6,094 nt of DNA, from the NCBI GenBank assembly GCA_035554635.1, contig DATMIB010000204.1, positions 1-6,094 of the forward strand. Direction: 5' to 3'. Of this stretch, positions 1-6,036 are shown piece by piece. The translations under genes and the position numbers were made by a program. Every line of letters begins with the position of its first letter. Position 1 is the stretch's first letter. This DNA comes from RPQJ01 sp035554635 (lineage in GTDB: Bacteria > Pseudomonadota > Gammaproteobacteria > Steroidobacterales > Steroidobacteraceae). The notes under the pieces are model-generated. The model had not been told where the DNA came from and did no database searches. It saw only the letters and a list, made by a program, of their open reading frames with translations.

Positions 1-666
1 GCCGACCGCATCCCGTTCGAGTCGCCCCCGCGGCCGGCCCGGTTGGCGCTCGGCCTCTACCCCGACGCGCCCGTCGTTGCGGTGCTGCCCGGCAGCCGCC
101 GCGCCGAGGTGGGCAAGCTCGGCGAGCCGTTTGCCGCGACGATCGCGTGGCTGCACGCCCGGCGACCACAGCTGCAGTTCGTGGCGCCGATGGCGAACCC
201 TGCGGCCCGTGCCGCGTTCGAGCAGGCGCTGGCGCTGCACGCCCCGGGCGTTAAGGTCCGGCTCGTCGACGGTCGCGCCCAGGAGGCACAGGCCGCGGCC
301 GACGCAGTCCTCGTTGCATCGGGCACGGCGACGCTCGAGACTGCGTTGATCAAGCGGCCGATGGTCGTCGCCTACCGCGTCGCGCCGCTCACGAGCTGGC
401 TGCTGCGCGACCTCAAGCTCATGAAGGCCGAGTTCTTCGCCCAACCGAACCTGCTCGCCGGCCGGCGTCTCGTGCCCGAGTATTTCCAGGACGAGGTGCG
501 GCCCGACGTGCTCGGGCCGGCGCTGCTCGAGCAACTCGAGCGACCCGATCGCGACGAACTCGTCCGCGCCTTCGGTGACATTCACCGGACGTTGCGGCGC
601 GATGCGAGCGCGCGCGCGGCCGAGGCGGTGCTGGAACTGCGCGAACGGCACCGGCGGCCGGCATGA
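1..666 (+). CDS. lpxB: Lipid-A-disaccharide synthase, C-terminal part (5' end outside window)
   Basis: LpxB is a GT-B glycosyltransferase acting at the inner face of the inner membrane. It joins UDP-2,3-diacylglucosamine and lipid X (2,3-diacylglucosamine 1-phosphate) into lipid A disaccharide, a core step of outer-membrane lipopolysaccharide synthesis. The reading frame is open from base 1, so the gene starts upstream. About 221 residues remain; E. coli LpxB has 382, so roughly the first 40% is missing. The visible part aligns by eye with E. coli LpxB along its whole length: ADRIPFE at the window edge, LPGSR at fragment residues 29-33, SGTATLE at 107-113, then PMVVAYR and the PNLLAGRRLVPE stretch. 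The stop overlaps the rnhB start as ATGA (663-666), implying translational coupling. Family assignment is secure. Confidence 0.96.
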   Translation, partial: ADRIPFESPPRPARLALGLYPDAPVVAVLPGSRRAEVGKLGEPFAATIAWLHARRPQLQFVAPMANPAARAAFEQALALHAPGVKVRLVDGRAQEAQAAADAVLVASGTATLETALIKRPMVVAYRVAPLTSWLLRDLKLMKAEFFAQPNLLAGRRLVPEYFQDEVRPDVLGPALLEQLERPDRDELVRAFGDIHRTLRRDASARAAEAVLELRERHRRPA

Positions 667-1292
667 CGCGCGCCTGCCCGCAGCAGTCGTCGTTCGACCT
701 GCGCAAGGTCGGGCTGACGGCCGGCGTCGACGAAGCCGGACGCGGGCCGCTCGCAGGCCCGGTCGTCGCGGCTGCCGTGATCCTCGACCGCCGGCGGCCG
801 ATCCGCGGCATCGCCGACTCCAAAGCGCTCACGGCGGAAGTGCGCGAGGAACTCGCGATCAAGATCCGCGACCGCAGCGTCGCGTGGGGCGTCGGCTGGG
901 CCGACCCCTGCGAGATCGACGCGATCAACATCCTGCAGGCGACGATGCTCGCGATGCGACGCGCGTTGCTCGGCCTGCACCTGCCCCCGGCCCACGTCAT
1001 CGTCGACGGCGACCGCTGCCCGAACCTCGCCGGGCTCGCGTTCGACTGCAGCGTCGAGGCGGTCGTGGCCGGCGATGCGAGCGTGACCTGCGTCGGCGCG
1101 GCGTCGATCCTGGCCAAGACCGCACGCGACGGGTTCATGCGCGAGTTGTGCGGGCGGTATCCCGGATACGGCTTCTCGGCGCACAAGGGCTACGGCACGC
1201 CGGAGCACCTCGACGCGCTGCGTCGACTGGGGCCTTCCCCGGTGCACCGTCGCAGCTTTGCGCCGGTACAATCGTCTGCCCTCGTCGATTGA
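663..1292 (+). CDS. rnhB: Ribonuclease HII
   Basis: RNase HII is a cytoplasmic endonuclease that cuts the RNA strand of RNA/DNA hybrids. It also nicks 5' of single ribonucleotides left in DNA, starting ribonucleotide excision repair. The 209-residue protein has the usual family length. It opens with AGVDEAGRGPLAGPVV, carrying the catalytic pair Asp23-Glu24. It continues with DSK (52-54), VDG (Asp115) and GD (Asp138), which match the other two acidic metal ligands of the E. coli enzyme. AASILAKTARD and HKGYGTPEH, both family signatures, follow. The ATG lies inside the lpxB stop (4-base overlap). I see no good Shine-Dalgarno sequence, so coupled translation from lpxB is likely. The end of the gene contains a TACAAT box that may serve dnaE. 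The short C-terminal tail after residue 200 (PVQSSALVD) is not a family feature. Confidence 0.97.
   Translation: MTRACPQQSSFDLRKVGLTAGVDEAGRGPLAGPVVAAAVILDRRRPIRGIADSKALTAEVREELAIKIRDRSVAWGVGWADPCEIDAINILQATMLAMRRALLGLHLPPAHVIVDGDRCPNLAGLAFDCSVEAVVAGDASVTCVGAASILAKTARDGFMRELCGRYPGYGFSAHKGYGTPEHLDALRRLGPSPVHRRSFAPVQSSALVD
1267..1272 (+). promoter_or_regulatory. Possible -10 box (TACAAT) for dnaE inside the rnhB 3' end
   Basis: TACAAT is one base from the sigma-70 -10 consensus TATAAT and is unusually AT-rich for this sequence. It lies 27 bases before the dnaE start codon, so transcription would begin about 20 bases upstream of the gene. No convincing -35 hexamer is present at 16-18 bases spacing. 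In E. coli, dnaE also has promoters inside upstream genes of this cluster. The site may be chance, because it also encodes the Val-Gln of the rnhB end. Confidence 0.3.
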
Positions 1293-1299
1293 GCCGCCG

Positions 1300-4200
1300 A
1301 TGGCCCGTTTCGTCCATCTCCACGTCCACACCGAATACTCGCTCGTCGACGGCGTCGTCCGCATCGAGAGCGAAAAGGGCGACGACGGCAAGCTCGTTCG
1401 CGAGGGACTGATCGACGCGACCGCGCGCCTCGGCATGCCGGCCGTCGCGCTCACGGACCAGGCCAACCTGTTCGCGCTGGTCAAGTTCTACAAGACCGCG
1501 CAGTCGAAGGGCGTCAAGCCGCTGATCGGCGTCGACGCGCTCGTGCGCAGCGACGAAAGCGACAAGGCCGAGCCGCACCGGCTCGTGCTCCTGTGCCAGA
1601 ACGCGCGCGGGTACAACAACCTGACGCGCCTGGTCACGCGCAGTTACCTCGAAGGGCAGGGCAGCCACGGCCCGACCTTGCTGCGCTCGTGGCTCGATGC
1701 CGAGACGACCTCCGGCCTGATCGCGCTGTCGGGCGCGCGCGAAGGCGACATCGGCCGTGCGCTCGTGGCCGGCAAGGAGCCCGAGGCACGCGCGCTGCTC
1801 GACGACTGGCTCGCGTTGTTCGGCGACCGCTACTACCTCGAGTTGCAGCGCACGGGCCGCCCGGGCGAGGAAGACTGCATCGCCGGCTCTCTGCAACTCG
1901 CAGTCACGCTCGGCGTGCCGGTCGTCGCGACCAACGACGTGCGCTTCCTGAAGCCCGGGGATTTCGAATCGCACGAGGCGCGCGTCTGCATCCACGAAGG
2001 CGTGCTGCTCGCCGACGCCTCGCGGCCGCGCCGCTACAGCGAAGAGCAGTACCTGCGTTCGCCCGAGGAAATGGCGCAGCTCTTTGCAGACTTGCCCGAA
2101 GCGCTCGAGAACTCGGTCGAGATCGCGCGCCGGCTCAACCTCGAGATCAAGCTCGGCAAGCCGTCGTTGCCGGCCTATCCGGTGCCGGCCGGTCGCACGA
2201 CCGAGGACCACCTGCGCGAGGAGTCGCGGGCCGGTCTCGAGGGTCGCTGGCCCATACTAGAGAATGCGCCGGGCGCGAAGATCACGCGCGAGGCCTACGA
2301 CGAGCGTCTGGCGATCGAGCTCGACGTCATCTGCCAGATGGGGTTCGCGGGCTACTTCCTGATCGTCGCCGACTTCATCCGCTGGGCACGCGAGAACGGC
2401 GTGCCGGTGGGGCCGGGGCGCGGTTCGGGCGCCGGGTCGCTCGTGGCCTACGCGCTCGGCATCACCGACCTCGACCCGCTGCGCTACGACCTGCTGTTCG
2501 AGCGTTTCCTCAATCCCGAACGCGTGTCGATGCCCGACTTCGACGTCGACTTCTGCATGGAAGGCCGCGACCGCGTCATCGACTACGTCGCGCAGCGCTA
2601 CGGCCGCGACCGTGTCTCGCAGATCATCACCTACGGCACGATGGCGGCGAAGGCCGTCGTGCGCGACGTCGCGCGCGTGCAGGGGCTGTCCTACGGTTTT
2701 GCAGACAGCATCGCCAAGCTGATCCCGTTCGAGCTCGGCATCACGCTCGACGACGCGCTCGAGAAGGAAGAGGAACTCCGCAAGCGCTACCGCAACGAAG
2801 GCGAGGTTCGCGAAGTCCTCGACATGGCCCGTTCGCTCGAGGGCCTCGTGCGCAATGCAGGCATGCACGCGGGCGGCGTCGTGATCGCACCGTCGGTGCT
2901 GACCGACTTCGCGCCGCTCTATTGCGACGCGAACGGCTCGAGCATCGTCACGCAGTTCGACAAGGACGACGTCGAGGCGGCGGGGCTGGTCAAGTTCGAC
3001 TTCCTCGGCCTGCGCACGCTGACGATCATCGACTGGGCATTGCGCACGATCAACGCGGCGCGCGCGGCCGCGGGCGAGCCGCCGCTCGACATGGCCACGC
3101 TGCCGATGGACGACGCCGCGACGTATGCGCTGCTCAAGAGCAGCAAGACGACCGCGGTGTTCCAGCTCGAATCGCGCGGCATGAAGGACCTGATCAAGCG
3201 CCTGCAGCCCGACACGTTCGAGGACATCGTCGCACTCGTGGCGCTGTTCCGCCCGGGCCCGCTCGAGTCGGGCATGGTCGACGACTTCATCCAGCGCAAG
3301 CACGACAAGACCGGCGGCGAGATCGATTACCTGCACCCGGACCTGAAGCCGGTGCTGTTCCCGACCTACGGCGTGATCCTGTACCAGGAACAGGTCATGC
3401 AGATCGCGCAGGTGCTGGCCGGCTATTCGCTCGGTGGCGCCGACCTGCTGCGTCGCGCGATGGGCAAGAAGAAGCCCGAGGAGATGGCCAAGCAGCGCTC
3501 GATCTTCGTCGAAGGCGCCACCGCGCGCGGCGTGGCGGAATCGGTCGCCACGCACATCTTCGACCTGATGGAGAAGTTCGCGGGGTACGGCTTCAACAAG
3601 TCGCACTCCGCGGCCTACGCGGTCCTCTCGTACCAGACCGCGTGGCTCAAGACGCATTACCCGGCCGCGTTCATGGCCGCGGTGCTGTCGTCGGACATGG
3701 ACAAGACCGACAAGGTCGTCACGCTGATCGACGAGTGCAACGACATGAGGCTCAAGGTCGAGCCTCCGGACATCAATGCCTCGCAGTACATGTTCACGGT
3801 GTCGGGGCCGAAGTCGATTCGCTACGGGCTCGGCGCGATCAAGGGCGTCGGGCAGGCCGCGGTCGAGAACATGATCCAGGTGCGTGAAGCCGGCGGTCCG
3901 TTCCGCGACCTGCGCGACTTCTGCCGCCGGCTCGACCTCGCGAAGGTCAATCGGCGCGTGCTCGAGGCGCTGATCCGCGCGGGCGCCTGCGATTCTTTCG
4001 GCGGCAGTGGCAAACGCGCGACGCTGATGCATCAATTGCCCGCGGCGATGCAGGCGGCGGACCAGTCCTCCAAGGCCAAGGAGGCCGGCCAGACCGACCT
4101 CTTCGGCCTCGCCTTCACCTCTCCCACGCCAGTGGGAGAGGTCGCACGAAGTGCGGGTGAGGGCAGCACGGGCGAGGGCGACGACAGCCTTCCCGAGTGG

Positions 4201-4896
4201 AGCGAAGCCGTCCGGCTTGCGGGCGAACGCGAGACGCTCGGCCTGTACCTGACCGGTCACCCGATCGCCGAATACGAGCGGGAGCTGCGACCGATCATCA
4301 GCGGCCGTATCGTCGACGTTGGCGGTGCCAAACCGATCGGTGGCGGCGAGGAGAAGGGCAACGCCTGGCGCGGTCCCGGGCGCCCCGTCACGGTCGCCGG
4401 GCTCGTGCTCGAGATCCGCAAGCGCGGCGGCCGCACGAGCTTCATCCTCGACGACCGCAGCGCGCGTCTCGAAGTGACGATGTTCGAGGACGTCTTCCAG
4501 CAGTACCGCACGCTCGTCAGCAAGGACGCGATTTTGGTCGTCGAAGGCGGCCTGCGCTGGGACGACTTCATCGACGGCTGGCGGCTGCAGGCAAAGAAGA
4601 TCCTCGACGTCACGCAGGCGCGCGAGCAGTACGCGCGCAACCTCGTGCTGCGCTGGCCCGCGGGCCGTAACCGCAACGGCGACGCGACGAAACTGGTCGC
4701 GGCGCTCGCGAGCGCGCTGAAGCCCAACACGGGCGGAAGCTGCAACGTCGCCGTGCGCTACGCGACGGACGAGGCCTCGGCGATCCTGCAGTTCAGCCAG
4801 CAGTGGCGCGTGCGTCCCTCGCGCGAATTGATCGAGCACCTCGGCAGGCTCGTCGGCCGCGACGCGGTCGAGCTCTACTACGCACCGCGCGAGTAG
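1300..4896 (+). CDS. dnaE: DNA polymerase III alpha (replicative polymerase) subunit
   Basis: DnaE is the polymerising subunit of the bacterial replicase. It works with the DnaQ proofreader, the DnaN clamp and the tau clamp loader. The protein has 1198 residues against 1160 in E. coli. In order: a PHP domain (about 1-292) opening with HLHVHTEYS; palm and thumb (about 293-572), with GPGRGSGAGS and PDFDVDF; and fingers to about 920. Catalytic aspartates are expected at 415, 417 and 567 (KFDFLGLRTL). QTDLF at 931-935 is the beta-clamp-binding motif (QADMF in E. coli). An OB fold lies at about 1028-1105, followed by the tau-binding C-terminal domain. The ATG at 1300 places HLHVH as in relatives; an in-frame ATG at 1258 lies inside rnhB and was rejected. 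The PHP metal site looks degenerate (Gln54, Arg215), so proofreading is expected from DnaQ. Met522 stands where E. coli has Lys in NAGKHAGG. The linker after the clamp motif is about 12 residues longer than in E. coli and is encoded by a palindromic repeat. Confidence 0.98.
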   Translation: MARFVHLHVHTEYSLVDGVVRIESEKGDDGKLVREGLIDATARLGMPAVALTDQANLFALVKFYKTAQSKGVKPLIGVDALVRSDESDKAEPHRLVLLCQNARGYNNLTRLVTRSYLEGQGSHGPTLLRSWLDAETTSGLIALSGAREGDIGRALVAGKEPEARALLDDWLALFGDRYYLELQRTGRPGEEDCIAGSLQLAVTLGVPVVATNDVRFLKPGDFESHEARVCIHEGVLLADASRPRRYSEEQYLRSPEEMAQLFADLPEALENSVEIARRLNLEIKLGKPSLPAYPVPAGRTTEDHLREESRAGLEGRWPILENAPGAKITREAYDERLAIELDVICQMGFAGYFLIVADFIRWARENGVPVGPGRGSGAGSLVAYALGITDLDPLRYDLLFERFLNPERVSMPDFDVDFCMEGRDRVIDYVAQRYGRDRVSQIITYGTMAAKAVVRDVARVQGLSYGFADSIAKLIPFELGITLDDALEKEEELRKRYRNEGEVREVLDMARSLEGLVRNAGMHAGGVVIAPSVLTDFAPLYCDANGSSIVTQFDKDDVEAAGLVKFDFLGLRTLTIIDWALRTINAARAAAGEPPLDMATLPMDDAATYALLKSSKTTAVFQLESRGMKDLIKRLQPDTFEDIVALVALFRPGPLESGMVDDFIQRKHDKTGGEIDYLHPDLKPVLFPTYGVILYQEQVMQIAQVLAGYSLGGADLLRRAMGKKKPEEMAKQRSIFVEGATARGVAESVATHIFDLMEKFAGYGFNKSHSAAYAVLSYQTAWLKTHYPAAFMAAVLSSDMDKTDKVVTLIDECNDMRLKVEPPDINASQYMFTVSGPKSIRYGLGAIKGVGQAAVENMIQVREAGGPFRDLRDFCRRLDLAKVNRRVLEALIRAGACDSFGGSGKRATLMHQLPAAMQAADQSSKAKEAGQTDLFGLAFTSPTPVGEVARSAGEGSTGEGDDSLPEWSEAVRLAGERETLGLYLTGHPIAEYERELRPIISGRIVDVGGAKPIGGGEEKGNAWRGPGRPVTVAGLVLEIRKRGGRTSFILDDRSARLEVTMFEDVFQQYRTLVSKDAILVVEGGLRWDDFIDGWRLQAKKILDVTQAREQYARNLVLRWPAGRNRNGDATKLVAALASALKPNTGGSCNVAVRYATDEASAILQFSQQWRVRPSRELIEHLGRLVGRDAVELYYAPRE
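4112..4163 (+). repeat. Y-shaped palindromic repeat, copy A, in frame inside dnaE
   Basis: This 52-base unit can fold completely. The outer arms CCTTCACC (4112-4119) and GGTGAGGG (4156-4163) pair over 8 positions with one G-T wobble. Inside are two hairpins. TCTCCCAC (4120-4127) pairs with GTGGGAGA (4132-4139) around a GCCA loop. CGCAC (4143-4147) pairs with GTGCG (4151-4155) around GAA. Only GGT (4140-4142) is left between them. The alternative continuous hairpin 4117-4142 has an 11-base perfect stem. The unit is translated as DnaE residues of about 938-955, in a Ser/Gly/Glu-rich stretch just after the clamp-binding QTDLF. A weak echo, GGCGAGGGC, follows at 4171-4179. The architecture resembles short non-autonomous REP-like elements; I cannot name the family from this window. 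Confidence 0.82.
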
Positions 4897-4949
4897 CTCC
4901 CCCAGCTCGCCCGCTCGCGGGAGAGGTCGCGCGAAGCGCGGGTGAGGGC
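4897..4949 (+). repeat. Palindromic repeat, copy B, abutting the dnaE stop codon
   Basis: This is the second copy of the element inside dnaE, in the same orientation. Bases 4919-4949 match 4134-4164 at 29 of 31 positions. The two differences (G4931, C4937) face each other in the GAA-loop hairpin, which becomes CGCGC/GCGCG. The first hairpin is present with a different sequence: CTCGCCCGC (4906-4914) against GCGGGAGAG (4917-4925), one mismatch. Its tight loop probably opens by one pair. The outer arm is weaker: CTCCCC (4897-4902) pairs with GGTGAG (4941-4946) at five of six positions. Being directly after TAG, it could protect the dnaE mRNA 3' end or weaken readthrough. No T-run follows, so it is not a textbook intrinsic terminator. 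Confidence 0.75.
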
Positions 4950-5059
4950 GCGGCGCCGGGCGCGAAATGACAAGCGCCAGCTTGGACAGACAGGCGTACG
5001 CTCGACCACGGGCGTCTTCCTTGCGGCGCCATGCACGAACGCAACCGGAGGCAATGGAC
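4950..5059 (+). other. Intergenic remainder between repeat copy B and the exported-protein gene
   Basis: This stretch holds a small inverted repeat, GGCGC (4959-4963) with GCGCC (4974-4978) around a 10-base loop. TTGGAC at 4982-4987 resembles a -35 box, but no acceptable -10 lies 16-18 bases downstream, so I do not call a promoter. The frame of the next gene is open back to 4967, but the translation here lacks protein-like character and the signal peptide starts later. Confidence 0.4.
5047..5051 (+). promoter_or_regulatory. Shine-Dalgarno GGAGG that decides the start of the exported-protein gene
   Basis: GGAGG is the best ribosome binding site in the window. It is 8 bases from the ATG at 5060 and only 2 from the ATG at 5054, so 5060 is the likelier start. 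The two choices differ by two residues (Met-Asp) and give the same signal peptide. Confidence 0.75.
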
Positions 5060-5836
5060 ATGCTTTCGTTCCGCTCGATGTTGTTGGCCGTTTTGCCGCT
5101 GCTGGTCGGAGCACTTCCTGCCGCGGCCGAATCGCTGCCGGAACTGCTGAAGCCGGTCGATCCGGCCGTGGAAGCGGAATTGATGGCGAAGACGAACTTC
5201 GACTTTCGCCAGCAACGTTATACGGCCAAGCGCTTCCGGATCGTCGACATCGATTGGGCGTTGCTGGAACAGGAAGGCGCCCGATTCACCATCACGCCTT
5301 TCGAGGACCCGGAATTGGCGGACCTCGCGATCACGGTGCGGACGAAGACGACGGATCTGGATCCCATCCAGGACGAGCGGCGTCAGTGGTACGGCGAAAT
5401 CGAGGACAGCGCGGGCTGGGGATACAAGCTCGACGGCGAACCCATCTGGATTTCCAACCAGGAGTTCTCGCTCTGGATCATCTCGGGGCCGCAGCAGGTC
5501 TCACCCAAGGCGGCGCGCAAGGTCGCGGCCGAAACCGGCGGCGAAGTGATCGCATTTGGCCCGCGTCCGGTGGCCTCCGGGGCGCCCGATGCTCCAGGCG
5601 TGATTACCAAGCTCGACTTGCGCACGCTTTATGGAATGTGGCTTGCCGCTCGCGGAGTCCAGATCCAGATCGAGCCCATCACGGACGATCCACGGTATCA
5701 CCTCGTGTACTGGGTCGATCGTGACAAGGTGCCTCACGGAGGGGGCGGCCCGGACGAAGAACGGAAATATCGAGAGCAGAAGCAGTTTCGCGAACAGTTG
5801 CAGCGGGAGCGGGAAGCTGCCGCGGCAAACCCGTAG
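5060..5836 (+). CDS. Exported protein of unknown function, 258 aa
   Basis: I do not recognise a named family. The N terminus is a clear Sec signal peptide: Arg5, a Leu/Val/Ala-rich core at about 7-19, and PAAA followed by Glu24, with likely cleavage after Ala23. There is no cysteine anywhere, so it is neither a lipoprotein nor disulphide-bonded. The mature protein, about 235 residues, is probably periplasmic or secreted. Residues 58-115 alternate like beta strands (RFRIVDIDW, RFTITPFEDPELADLAITVR, QWYGEIED). This faintly recalls the beta-rich propeptide region of some secreted metallopeptidases, but no HExxH or other catalytic motif is present. Tryptophans 110, 120, 130 and 139 recur about every ten residues. 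Residues 185-219 look like another helix-strand unit (LDLRTLYGMW, HLVYWVD). After a Gly run (227-230) comes a highly charged helical tail to the end. The gene separates dnaE from accA, which are usually adjacent, and uses more A/T-ending codons than dnaE. The coding call is firm; the function is open. Confidence 0.85.
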   Translation: MLSFRSMLLAVLPLLVGALPAAAESLPELLKPVDPAVEAELMAKTNFDFRQQRYTAKRFRIVDIDWALLEQEGARFTITPFEDPELADLAITVRTKTTDLDPIQDERRQWYGEIEDSAGWGYKLDGEPIWISNQEFSLWIISGPQQVSPKAARKVAAETGGEVIAFGPRPVASGAPDAPGVITKLDLRTLYGMWLAARGVQIQIEPITDDPRYHLVYWVDRDKVPHGGGGPDEERKYREQKQFREQLQREREAAAANP

Positions 5837-6036
5837 GCCGAGGGCTGGGATATACGGGAGCATATTTCGACGAGCCTTTTGTGGCTCGACGGCACGCCGT
5901 GCCAGCCGGATGCGCCCGGCGCCGCAGTTCGACCGTCCGGCACCGGCCTGGCTCAGGCGGCGGCGGACGTGGCCGGGCGAGGCGCCACACACCCCGATTT
6001 GCGCCCCCCGCCCGGGTCCGGCATCCTTCGCGCCCT
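5837..6036 (+). other. Non-coding stretch between the exported-protein gene and accA
   Basis: No credible gene is seen in these 200 bases on either strand. The first half holds two adjacent hairpins and the most AT-rich patch of the region (5849-5870). The second half is very GC-rich. A weak promoter guess for accA is TTTGCG (5998-6003), an 18-base spacer and CATCCT (6022-6027). Both boxes match consensus poorly, so I do not list it separately. Confidence 0.5.
5871..5903 (+). terminator. Possible transcription end: two hairpins after the exported-protein gene
   Basis: CGAGCC (5871-5876) pairs with GGCTCG (5883-5888) around a TTTTGT loop. Three bases on, GGCAC (5891-5895) pairs with GTGCC (5899-5903) around GCC. 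They begin 34 bases after the stop codon. Neither is followed by a T-run, so a classic intrinsic terminator is not supported. GGCTGG (5843-5848) and CCAGCC (5902-5907) could close an outer stem around both, at the cost of two pairs of the second hairpin. Confidence 0.3.

Noticed and set aside
1258..1299. Upstream in-frame ATG for dnaE
   Set aside because: It would overlap rnhB by 35 bases and add 14 residues before the conserved N terminus, without a better ribosome site.
1593..3887. 764-codon plus-strand frame inside dnaE
   Set aside because: The translation is extremely Arg/Ala/Gly-rich with no motifs; it is the shifted frame of dnaE.
4112..4949. The two repeats as a CRISPR-like array
   Set aside because: There are only two diverged copies 785 bases apart, one inside a gene, with no spacers and no cas genes.
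4982..5002. TTGGAC ... TACGCT as a promoter for the unknown gene
   Set aside because: The spacing is only 9 bases, and no other -10 box lies at a usable distance.
4967..5059. Longer N terminus for the unknown exported protein
   Set aside because: It would bury the signal peptide about 30 residues inside. The GGAGG at 5047-5051 supports the later start.
2257..5061. 934-codon open frame on the minus strand opposite dnaE
   Set aside because: It lies opposite a certain dnaE. Its translation is dominated by Arg, Ala, Val and Asp with no recognisable domain. Such shadow frames are common in GC-rich DNA.
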